The translations under genes and the position numbers were made by a program. DNA of 64,000 nt from Dryas octopetala (lineage: Eukaryota > Streptophyta > Magnoliopsida > Rosales > Rosaceae). The notes beneath the pieces are model-generated. The model did not search any database, was not told the origin of the DNA, and saw nothing but the letters and a program-made list of their open reading frames with translations. Positions 1-9,381 of this stretch are shown in pieces. The stretch is from NCBI GenBank assembly GCA_963921425.1, contig OY992833.1, forward strand, positions 15,355,738 to 15,419,737, read 5' to 3'. The number at the start of each line of letters is the position of its first letter. The stretch's first letter is position 1.

Positions 1-141
1 AAGCAAGAGACATGAAAAGACTAATGGAGAATCCTTAATCTAAAATCTAAATGATAGTGTTTATGAATATGTGAAAGAGATTTAGAACACACTCAAACCC
101 ATTCAGATTTTAGAGGAAAAACAAGTTAAGAAAAACATTTA

Positions 142-1014
142 GGGTGCGTTTGGTAACGTTTTACAAAACGCTTTTTCATTTTACAAATTCAAAAAATGAC
201 AAAAATGCGTTTGGTTGCCATATTGAAAAAACAGTTTTTGAAAAACACAAAATAGAATTTCTAGTTTACAGTGTAAATTCAGAAAACGACTAAATGATGT
301 TTTCAATAAATTTAGAAAACATAGATAACACAGATACAAATAAAAAAAAAATTACAACTAAAAAAAAAAAAAATGTGATATGCACATCCTCCCCACCTAG
401 CCAGACCCACCTCCGACAGCAGCCCTACCCCCTGCTGCTACCCACCTTACCCATCTCTCTTCATCTCTCCTCTATTTCTCTATTTTTTTTTCTTTCTCTT
501 CCCATCTCTCAAAATATATACTTTGTAATCCCTCTATAGTTTCCAATTCCCGCTTCAATAAACAGATCAAGACTCTCCGTAACATCCATGGCAGGAAGCT
601 CACGAACCTTAACAACTTTTACATAGAGAAAATACATCTGTTCAACTAGATCATAGGTGCTTGCAGTGTTGTCTCCATTAATAATACGGCCACCAACAAC
701 TCTTCCACCTTCAAAGTAGTCGCGCCGGCCGAGGTGGGTTGAGTTTTATAAAACTTTTCTTTTTTTTAATTATATATTTTATGAAATCGATTAATAATAA
801 TTTATAATTAATATCTTTTGTAAATATAATTATTTTGTTGTAATAATTGGTTAATATCAAATGTGTTTTCATTATTTTTGTTTTATATAATTTTTTTTCA
901 ATTACGCTACCAGACGCCTTCTCATATTTTGAGAATGCAAAATTTAATTTGTCATTTTCATTTTACAATACAGGTTTTAGAAAATTGTTCTGTAAAACGT
1001 TACCAGACGGGCCC
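142..1014 (-). mobile_element. PIF/Harbinger-like MITE with captured gene fragment, copy 1
   Basis: The ends form an inverted repeat: the left end starts GGGTGCGTTTGGTAACG and the right end, read in reverse, starts GGGCCCGTCTGGTAACG. The outer 30 bases or so are clearly paired and the similarity continues further inward. An inverted copy lies at 38360-39192. The GGG..GTTTGGTAA ends resemble PIF/Harbinger (Tourist) elements; family assignment is inferred. No convincing target duplication is visible here (TTA on the left, AGT on the right). The interior carries a piece of a C2-domain gene, entered separately. There is no transposase, so it is non-autonomous. Confidence 0.75.
521..736 (-). pseudogene. 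Captured fragment of an MCTP/FTIP-type C2-domain protein gene
   Basis: Read on the minus strand, 736 to 521 is open for 72 codons. It contains GGRVVGGRIING, then TYDLVEQMYFLYVKVVK, ELPAMDVT and IGNYRGITK. This order is typical of the linker and start of a C2 domain in plant multiple-C2-domain transmembrane proteins (the FTIP1/QUIRKY family, which act at ER-plasma membrane contacts and plasmodesmata). The calcium-loop motif, usually SLDP, reads SLDL here. Only about 70 residues of a protein normally several hundred residues long are present, enclosed by MITE ends. It is therefore a captured fragment, not a gene. It has no start codon or splice context of its own. Confidence 0.8.
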
Positions 1015-1193
1015 AGTTTTTGAAAAATCAAAAGTATTTTCTTACTTGAAAGGTGAGCACACACCTACTAAAAAAAAACGCCCAAGCTAAAACGCAGCAA
1101 GAATACCCACAGAAAAATATGCTCATCAACCGACACAAAAAAAGCTAGACCATTACACCCATATACCTCATACAACACACACACACACTCACC

Positions 1194-1316
1194 ATGTCTG
1201 CTCGTGCCACGTGGAAACCAATCAATGGCTGTCCGCAAGAGACAACTAAAGGGCATATTACTTTTGTCCTAGAGAGGTATCCTAGTACAGCTGATGATAA
1301 GAATGTGAAGCTGTAA
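1194..1316 (+). other. Small unrecognised ORF of 40 codons
   Basis: An ATG at 1194 opens a 40-codon frame beginning MSARATWKPINGC and closing with TAA at 1314-1316. The composition is protein-like rather than low-complexity, and a CA repeat precedes it. I do not recognise the product. There is no visible TATA box or splice partner. It may be a remnant exon or chance; 1015-1730 shows nothing else. Confidence 0.15.
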
Positions 1317-1729
1317 AATCAGTTATTTCTTTATTTTGCAAAATCGAGAAATGAGGAAGAAGATAAATAGTGCTGAGGTGTGTGTGTGAGTGGCGTGAAA
1401 ATGATGAGAAGCAAGATTTGATCTGATTGATTCAGTGAAGGAACCAATTCATGTGTTGTGCACGTGCATATTTAGAAAAATAGAAAATAGGCTTTAAATG
1501 AAATGAGATTTAAGAAACAAATCTCGAAATGGCCCACTAAAGTGACACAATCATTTAAGTGTTAATACTGTACGTGAAGAACATTATCCTTATGATCAGT
1601 GAATGACTGAAACAAAATTGTTTATTTCGTGAAATACATGAAGTGCAGTATACCTTGAATCTTTTTGCATTGCAACTTCATTCTTGATTTCTTCAATACA
1701 ATTGATCTTGCCCTTAATTCTAGCCTAGA

Positions 1730-4560
1730 GCTTGTAAGTGAATAATTAAAAATAAATACAATAATTTTGACAAGGAAAAGCCAATATATCAAATCCTAGA
1801 AACTAACAATTTCCTTCTCCCTGCACGCTCTCTCTCTCCTCTCCCGTATCCCTCCCATGTGCACGCCAACCCAGCCACCACCACTGGCCTTTGCCGGCCA
1901 CCAAGACCCTTCGGTGACCTCCCCACAAGTCGGCCAACTCCTCCAGCCAGCCCAGCCACCTCTGCGCGCGAATCCAGCTCGGAAAAGGCACTCCTGATCG
2001 CTAGCTTCTCCTCCATTTTCCGACCCAATTCCTGCTCCAATCACCTCCATCATGGGTGAGTTTTCTTACTTTTTTAGTGGGGTTTAATTCTCTTAAGTTA
2101 TTGTTGTTTAATTTTGAGTTTAAGTGGAAGTTTGAATTTGGGAGTGTAGGGTGATTTTGGGTTTTCTTTAATTTTCTGGTTAGAGGGCTATTCTTGTTAT
2201 TTTGTTTAACAAATTTCATCCCTAGGAACCTCAAATGTGGTTTAAGATTAAAAGGTTGAGTGGGTTTGAGGAATTTTGTAATTTTTGGCTAAAAATTGGT
2301 GATGGGCAGCCACTTTGTGCGCCACCCACTGTGATTTCGTGAATGTAGGTTTATTTTAGAACGATTGTTGAGTGGGTTATTCAACCTTGACTGTGTTGAG
2401 CGTTGTTGGAGAAGCCGAAGTTGTTTTGGAGGCGAAAATGTAAGACTTGGCCGATACCAAATTTCTCTAAAACGAGCTTTTCGATTGAAATAAGTCTTGT
2501 GCAGATTTTCTTTTAAGTTTAAGATTTGTTTGGATGGTTGAGTGATATTGGTTAAAGCCAGGAAGCTTTGGGGTGATTGAGGAAGTGTTTGTGGGTTTAA
2601 ATGGTGCGTCATAAATCGTTGTGTCGGACGAGATCGAGACGGGTGCGTCGTTAGGTCTCGTACACAAACACACACCTTTATTGTTGTCGAGTTGAGGCTA
2701 ATTTTATTTTATTTTTTATTTTATAGGCGAGACGACCGCGACTCGTGACGATCCGGCGGAGGATCGAAGCTATGGCTCTCTTTGTGAGTGGACTTTTGTT
2801 TTGAAAACGCTTTATGAATTTCATGTTTGAGTTATATTAGTTATCTTGAGTTTTAATTGGAAAATGATGATTTGTATTTTAGAAATGTTTATACATTTTA
2901 TAATTTAATTCTTTTTTGGTTATCTTGAGTTTTGTTTGAGAGATAATAATTTTTGAGTTGGATGTTTGATTTTGACTAAGTTTATGAAAATACCATATTA
3001 TTTCAATCATTTCATGATATTAGGTTTAGTTGGAGATTTGACATATGGATTTGAACGTTGGGCTTTCAAATATGTTCACGAGTAATCTTTCTAAATCATG
3101 ACTTTTGTATGCTGATTTCTTGAAGTTTGGAGTTTCTTGGATCATATTATCAAGTTTAAGATTTATTTTATTTTTGGCTTATTGCGAGAAAGATTGATTT
3201 ATATGGACTTATTTTATTTTCAAGATAAGTTTCGTAATATGTTTGAAAGCTTGAATTTTAAGGTTAAACGAATGTGATTTGTGGAATTTTTATTTAGTTT
3301 ATTAAAAGATTAAATATAACTTGGATATTCATTTCTTTGAATTTTTATGTATGGTTTGAGATGTTGTGATTTGAGGAATGACACATTTTTGATGAGTTGG
3401 ATTGTTAAGGAGAATTTTGAAAAGATTTGAAAAATACTTGACCATTTATCTCAAAAGTGAGTAGAGATTTAAAGAGTATTTAAAAACTGCTGTGTAAATG
3501 CACGCATTGATCGGACAAGCCTGCCTGTGTAAAATGGTGGCCAAGATATGAGCTTGATCGTGCAGAGTGACCTCTCCGTACGAGATTGTGGCCAGGATGT
3601 GAGCCTGCTCGTGCGGAGTGATCTCTTCGTACGAGATTGTTGCCAGGATACGAGCCTGCTCGTGCGGAGTGACCTTTGCGTACGTGATTGTGGCCAGGAT
3701 ATGAGCTTGCTCGTGCAGAGTAACCCCTATGTAAGAGATTGTGGCCAGGATTTGAGCATGCCCGTGCGCGGGATTATGGCCAAGACATTGTGTGCAGTTA
3801 TGGGTTTGAGTACGGTGAAACTTCATTCCCCTTTTCAAGGATTTTTCTATGACATAAGTTTTGATAAGATTTCTTTTTATGTTAATTTGGATTCTTAAAT
3901 ATGGTGCTACAGAATACTTTTACTCAGAAAGTTTCAAAGAACGACTTCTTACTTGTTTAACCCTTCTATCGTGTATTTAAATAGTTCCTTTGACGTTTGA
4001 GAAGAGATTTTGAAAAAAGTTTTAAAGCTGGGAGATTTCAAAGAGCGATTGTAAGGTCTTAGAGATTTTTATTTTATGACTTCTAAAAGATAATTAAATT
4101 TTATGTTTCGTTTTTTTAACTTATCCACTCACTAAGTTATCTCACGTTTTTCCTCTATATTTTGTTTTTAATTTTTCCCACTGGTAGTAGCGGTGGTGGA
4201 GGTCGAGCCATATACGTCGAGGCATAATTTTCCACTCTCATTCCTCGGAAATTGTAGGCGACATGTCCACCTTGTTATTTCTTGTAAGCTTTAGTATAAA
4301 ACTTGTTGTATTAGTAGCTTTGATAACTGCATTCGGACCCTACGAATAAATTATTTTTATTTGTTGAGTCTGAGACACCCTGTTGTTTGCGGTAGAGGTG
4401 GCTGTTGAATTTTAGAAGTGTTATTTACAGGTTTATAAATTTTTTGGTTAGTCCAATTTCATGGGAGGTTCTGCCGAATTTTCGATAGGATTTTTCTTGA
4501 TTTTGAATCTCACAAGACCTCCTCGAGTTTTAGGGTGGAAATTCGAGGGCGGTTCTGTCA
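1730..4560 (+). repeat. Solo-LTR-like DNA, probably Ty3/gypsy; ends uncertain
   Basis: This 2.8-kb stretch has no coding potential but has the texture of a long gypsy LTR: a C-rich leader at 1810-2050, short GC-rich segments separated by TTTGAA/GATTTT-rich DNA, and a tandem array at 3537-3785. Its segment at about 4190-4265 (a GGTGGTGGAGGTCGAG motif followed by TCGAGGCAT) resembles the reverse complement of about 25010-25090, so two related LTR fragments lie in opposite orientation in the window. I could not fix the TG and CA ends or find a target duplication. The class is inferred. Confidence 0.4.
3537..3785 (+). repeat. 51-bp tandem repeat, about 4.8 copies
   Basis: Units begin at 3537, 3588, 3639, 3690 and 3741 (the last is partial). 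Each starts GTGGCCAGGAT or a close variant and contains GAGCYTGCTCGTGCRGAGTG. The period is exactly 51 bases, so both strands show apparent 17-residue protein repeats. The array sits inside LTR-like non-coding DNA. Confidence 0.9.
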
Positions 4561-4571
4561 TGTGTCGTTTG

Positions 4572-4910
4572 AGTGATGAAGTGATATATCCTTTAACAAA
4601 AGGATATGTCTATACAAGGAGTTGTGTCTCCTTGTTAGTTATAAGAAGTTGTGTTGGTTGGACCATATAAATAGGAATCCAACCACACATAACTTCTTAC
4701 AGAACAACAAACGTTTTATTTATTCTTCATCTATCAAAGTTTCTCTCCCAACTAAAGACACCACTTCATTGTAATAAAGAGTCTTACAACGTTTATATAT
4801 GGATCCTATTTCCTTCAAATTCAAAGTCCTAGTCCAGTATAATTACACTCAAAGAGCATTTTAGTATAGGGAGATGTCAATCACATAAACTTCAACACTT
4901 ACAACCTACT
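4572..4910 (+). repeat. Short LTR-like promoter segment
   Basis: It has a TATAAATAG box at 4666-4674, a CT/CA-rich leader and a possible polyadenylation signal (AATAAAG) near 4774, a layout typical of a short LTR. The TATA box lies in the loop of an imperfect inverted repeat (about 4643-4700; GAAGTTGTGTTGGTTGGA against TCCAACCACACATAACTTC). No ORF follows. The boundaries are estimates. Confidence 0.35.
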
Positions 4911-5746
4911 CTAGAGAAAAATTCTATATATATATATATATTTTTTTTTTTCTTATTACATGTTATATATAGAAAATTGATACACTAATATAAGACATAA
5001 ATACTCATAAATAAATAAAAAACCTACACTCCATTTTTTATGATTCGGTATGTTACTAAATTTTAGACGTATCACTAAGTGATGATAATGGCATCGCCTG
5101 AAACAAGCATTTCACTATAAATTAACCACATAAGTAAAAATTTGGAGTGTGGACCGCATGAGAATAATGACTCTATCACTATTCTTTTCAGAAAGAAAAA
5201 GAAATGTATATGGGGCACTTTTGGTGATTTTTCCTTCTCATTTCTTTGGTATTTTACTGACAAAATTGTTCAAGTGAGGATAAATTTTGAACAACTTTGA
5301 GGGATAGTGTATAATCTTAATTAATTGCATTTGTAGTTGCTAAAATTAAGAACTAGTCAATGCATGTAGATCCAACCATTTAATATAACAAGTACTTACT
5401 ACTCACTAGTGCTCAAAATTTTTTGTTTAAGATAACGAGACAGATGTCTACTCAATGCATAAACATGTTCTTTTCTCTTTCAAAATTAAATAATTGCTGA
5501 TCAACAATGTATATATACAACCGACAGAATCAACCTCCTTCCTCAAACCTAATACCGGATCGAAAGCAGCCTGCCACTGTCCAAACCAAACTCTTTTGCT
5601 CAAAATCCTGCCGTAGTCAAAATGGTGCAGCGTCGGCCATCACATTTAATGCCAACGACCTACTACATGCTAGAAAGTTGCATTAATATCTTTCCTATTG
5701 CATCACCTTTTTCATACATCGTTTGTGGTCAACAAAAGAAAAAGAA
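4911..5746. other. AT-rich intergenic DNA
   Basis: Short TA repeats near 4926-4942 and AT-rich sequence; nothing gene-like seen on either strand. Confidence 0.6.
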
Positions 5747-6482
5747 ATAAATTCAATTTAGACACATAATTATATAAGCTATTTCAACTGGGTCTATGAA
5801 CTTTAAAATATTTCAATTATACAATCGATCTATTATCTAAATTGAAAAATAAATTTATGTCCATTGATTCGTTAAAAGATCAGTTAAATGAGAGCTTGGC
5901 TTTTGCTGACCGGGATTACTTGACGACGTGGCGCTATGTCAGCAAAAATTTCCCGCCGAATGAGCGACACGAGCCCACAATTTAATAATAATAGAGAGAG
6001 TGAGAGTTTGTGGACCCGTGTCAGGGGTTAGGTGGACCCATGTCGCTCATTTCCTGCCAAATGAGCAACATAGGTCCACCTAACCCCTGACACGGGTCCA
6101 CAAACTCATCATCTCTTTCTCACTCATTGAACACAAGTGAGAGATTTATATTCGAATTTGGGGGAAAACGTGATGTTTTTGGGAGACTAAATGGTCAGGA
6201 GAACGTTCGACGAGCGAGAAGGAGGTGATGGGTGTGCGGACTCGTGTCAAGTGGACATGTGTTGCTCATTTGGCGGGAAATGTATGCTGAGTTGGTGCCA
6301 CGTCGCCAATTAATCTCTGTTAGCAAAAACCAAGCTGACATTTAACTGATCTCTCAATGAATTGATGGACGAAATTTCATTTTTCAATTTACATAATAAA
6401 TCAGGTGTATATTTGAAATATTTAAAAGTTCGTGGACCCCGTTGAAATAGCATATATAGTTATGTGTCTAAATTGAATTTAT
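5747..6482. mobile_element. Fold-back (Mutator-like) element with a nested central palindrome
   Basis: The left end ATAAATTCAATTTAGACAC is matched in inverse at the right end (6464-6482), and pairing continues with mismatches for well over 100 bases per arm. The flanks GAAAAAGAA (5738-5746) and GCCAAAGAA (6483-6491) agree at 7 of 9 positions, which would fit an eroded 9-bp Mutator-type target duplication. The centre holds a second palindrome with arms at about 6004-6052 and 6059-6107. No ORF of note. Confidence 0.7.
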
Positions 6483-6640
6483 GCCAAAGAAAAAAACTGT
6501 TTTATATATAATTTTTGCAAAAGAATTTTCTCATATAATAAACTGTAATAAAATTGATTTAGTAAATGATATAAGTTTTCATTTGTCGAAGGAGTAGGTC
6601 CTAAGTTCAAAACCTATGAATACGTGGCGTGTTACAGTTA

Positions 6641-7065
6641 TACAAAATAATTATTCCATGTAGGGGAACTTTCTAAAGCTGTTAGTGTGGAAAACACCTC
6701 TAATTACCCAGAATACCCTCACCAAATTACAATTTGACAGCCCCTTCCTTCATTAATTGCCAATCCCTATATAGAGTCAGTATAGTCATTATACATAGCC
6801 ACAACACTTTTACACAAAAATTGACCAAACATTATCATGCTATTTTTTACACTCACAACACTTTTTAAAAACATAATTTACCAAAATATCAGTTGTTTTG
6901 TTTCATAGCATAGTGGAAACACTTTTGATTTTTAATTTTTTTTTTCTAAACATAGCAATACTAAATTCGCCACAAAAAGTGTACGATTTGACTTTATAAT
7001 AATAGAAATTTGAGTTATAGTAAACCTCATGCTCACACTTTACCACTCGATGGTTGACTTAGAAT
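6641..7065 (+). repeat. 425-bp direct repeat, unit A
   Basis: Nearly the same sequence recurs at 7727-8153 in the same orientation, with roughly 95% agreement by eye. The unit includes CCCTATATAGAGTCAGTATAG and a CACAACACTTTTACAC stretch. No coding frame is conserved between the copies. The two units could be LTRs of a very small retrotransposon or a tandem segmental duplication; clear TG..CA ends are not visible. Confidence 0.85.
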
Positions 7066-7367
7066 ATTAAGATATTATTTTAGGTCTTTATTTAAATATT
7101 ATCATTGCAAAAAGTCTAAAAAGTCTAAAAATTTTACTATTTTATATTTTATATAATTTATAGTTTTTATATTGTAAACATATTACTAAAAGTCCAACAC
7201 TATTATTTATAATTTATATACTAAAATTATTAGAGTATAGGGTTAATTTTTAAGGTATAAGGTTTCAGACTTTATGGTATACCAATTATAATTTTATAAA
7301 TTAGTATATTTCAAGTATCAGTATGCCTATAAACATATTGCATATACTTAAATATCATAAGTGATAA

Positions 7368-7475
7368 AATGGTGTAGTGAGAATTCACACTTTCACTCTC
7401 CTCAAGTGATCATGGGTTTGAACTCAGCATGTTCCAAAAACACCTTTTACTTTTTTTATTAAAAAAAAAAAATAT
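7368..7475 (+). repeat. Possible tRNA-derived SINE remnant
   Basis: It contains an A-box-like TGGTGTAGTGAG (about 7370), a B-box-like GGGTTTGAACTC (about 7414), and a run of A about 30 bases later (7460-7471). This is the order expected for a pol III SINE. Both boxes are imperfect and no target duplication was found. Confidence 0.25.
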
Positions 7476-7545
7476 ATATAAATAATTCGGTTCGGTTCGG
7501 TTTTTTTGTCAACCCGGTTTTGTCTATCATTCTGTATGTTTTTTG

Positions 7546-7716
7546 TTAGTTCGTGGATCAATTTGAAATGAACCCTATAGTTAATGGGAAAATTTGAAAT
7601 GTTTTATAGTTCCTGGACCAATTTGAAATAAACCCTATAGTTAATGGGAAAATTTAAAATATTTTATAGTTCGTGGACTAACTTGAAATGAACCTTATAG
7701 TTAGTAGACATAAATG
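7546..7716 (+). repeat. 60-bp tandem repeat, three copies
   Basis: Three successive units start with TAGTTCGTGGA or a variant and contain TTGAAATGAACCCTATAGTT. The period is 60 bases. Non-coding, lying between the two 425-bp direct repeats. Confidence 0.85.
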
Positions 7717-7726
7717 TACTTGAGCC

Positions 7727-8153
7727 TACAAAATAATTACTCTATGTAGGGGTACTTTTCAAAGCTGCTAGTGTGGAAAACACCTCTGATTACCCATAAT
7801 ACCCTCACCAAATTACATTTTACAGCCCCTTCCTTCATTAATTGCCAATCCCTATATAGAGTCAGTATAGTCATTATACATAGCCACAACACTTTTACAC
7901 TAAAATTGACCAAACATTCTCATGCTATTTTTTACACGCACAACACTTTTTAAAAACATAATTTACCAAAATATCAAATGTTTTATTTCATAGCATAGTG
8001 GAAACACTTTTGATTTTTAATTTTTTTTTCTTTCTAAACATAGCAATACTAAATTCGCCACAAAAAGTGTACGATTTGACTTTATAATAATAGAAATTTG
8101 AGTTATAGTAAACCTCATGCTCACACTTTATCACTCGATGGTTGACTTAGAAT
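7727..8153 (+). repeat. 425-bp direct repeat, unit B
   Basis: Second copy of unit A (6641-7065), offset by 1,086 bases. Its right end is cut by the target site of the Mutator-type MITE at 8162, so the duplication predates that insertion or ended at the same place. Confidence 0.85.
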
Positions 8154-8161
8154 TATAATTA

Positions 8162-8644
8162 GGCTTATTCACACCATTGCCCCCTGTGAGATACACTTTT
8201 TTTCACTTTGCCCCCTGAAACTTAAATCCTCTCAGTTTGCCACTTGAACTTCACACAGTTGTTGCAAAAGACTCTATGCCGTCAACTCTGTCAATTTTTT
8301 CGTTAAAATAACGTGACACCTATATGGCATGGGTGAGACCCTTTTCTAGTTATGTAAGATCCATGTGGACAAAGAAAATTATAAAAAATTGACATGGATC
8401 TTATTATTTTTTAGTTTAAAATTTTTTTTTTGTTCACATGGATCTTACATAACTAAAAAAAAGTCTCACTCATGTCATATAGGTGCCACGTCAGCTATTT
8501 TAACGAAAAAATTGACAGAGTTGACGACATAGAGTCTTTTGCAACAACTGTGTAAAGTTCAGGTGGCAAACTGAGAGGATTTAAGTTTCAGGGGACAAAG
8601 TGAAAAAAAATGTATCTCACATGGGGCAATGGTGTGAATAAGCC
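8162..8644. mobile_element. Mutator-type MITE with perfect 9-bp target duplication
   Basis: The ends are GGCTTATTCACACCATTG and its inverse CAATGGTGTGAATAAGCC. The arms pair over more than 200 bases each, so the element is one large imperfect hairpin. The flanking 9-mers TTATAATTA at 8153-8161 and 8645-8653 are identical, as expected for Mutator-superfamily insertion. It has no ORF. Its right end is about 460 bases from the CER3 TATA box. Confidence 0.92.
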
Positions 8645-9105
8645 TTATAATTACTGGTCAACAAATCTAATATGAAGGGTGCGTACGTATTGATGATGCA
8701 GGCAAGTACCACAACAGTTTAACTAAAGGAATTTACAAACCCACCCCTGCCTCCGACTGGGCAAAACCTCTTCTTCCTTCCCCACTGGCCAAGCTCCCAA
8801 CCATATGAGGAATTAATTTTTGTGGTGGATTAGGCCATCACTAAATACAGCTGTGTCGGCTAGCTTCATATATGGTTGTGAAAATGAGAACGCGTACAAA
8901 CTCATACAAAGGCCAAATTAAGCTCGCTAGCCTTTGTTGGGTGGGGTGGTGATTGACGACCGTCCAAAGCTGGCTTACATCACCACAAACATTATAGGCC
9001 GGGGAAGGAAAGATATATGAGATCAGAGAAAAGAGAGACGGAGACTGATAGAGATCTTTAACTGTATTGGAGTCTACACTAATACTGCTACTCCATTCTT
9101 GCATC

Positions 9106-9113
9106 TATATAAG
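9106..9113 (+). promoter_or_regulatory. TATA box of the CER3 gene
   Basis: TATATAAG lies 276 bases upstream of the CER3 start codon. Between it and 9382 there is no ATG on this strand, and a CT-rich leader (about 9260-9272) is present, so transcription probably starts near 9140. Upstream DNA from 8654 shows no coding sequence and is taken as promoter. Confidence 0.6.
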
Positions 9114-9381
9114 TAGGCTTTGCCTTTAGGGTTTGTAGGACAGATCATAAAGGCTTCCCATTCACTAGCTAGCTAGCTATAGCTTGTAGTATTGCACCCA
9201 AAAAACCCATCAAGTTGCCAATTTCAAAACGCAAGTTAATATATTTCAACAACCCCCCCATCTCTCTCTCTCTTTCACAATATCTTTCTTTTGAGTCTTG
9301 GGGAGCTCCTCTTTCAACTACCCATTTTGGGGGCTTATACTATACATACAAGATTTGGCCTAATTCCTTGTAGGGAAAAAA

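Noticed and set aside
1789..2059. Overlapping ORFs on both strands around 1.8-2.06 kb
   Set aside because: All frames are open because of local GC-rich composition in LTR-like DNA; no motif or codon preference supports one.
3537..3785. CRISPR-like array
   Set aside because: Units are directly adjacent without unique spacers, and the genome is a plant nuclear one.
3446..3898. Repeat protein on either strand over the 51-bp array
   Set aside because: The open frames follow from a period divisible by three; flanks are non-coding LTR-like DNA and both strands are equally open.
7368..7440. Functional tRNA gene
   Set aside because: A-box and B-box-like words are present but no cloverleaf with acceptor pairing could be drawn.
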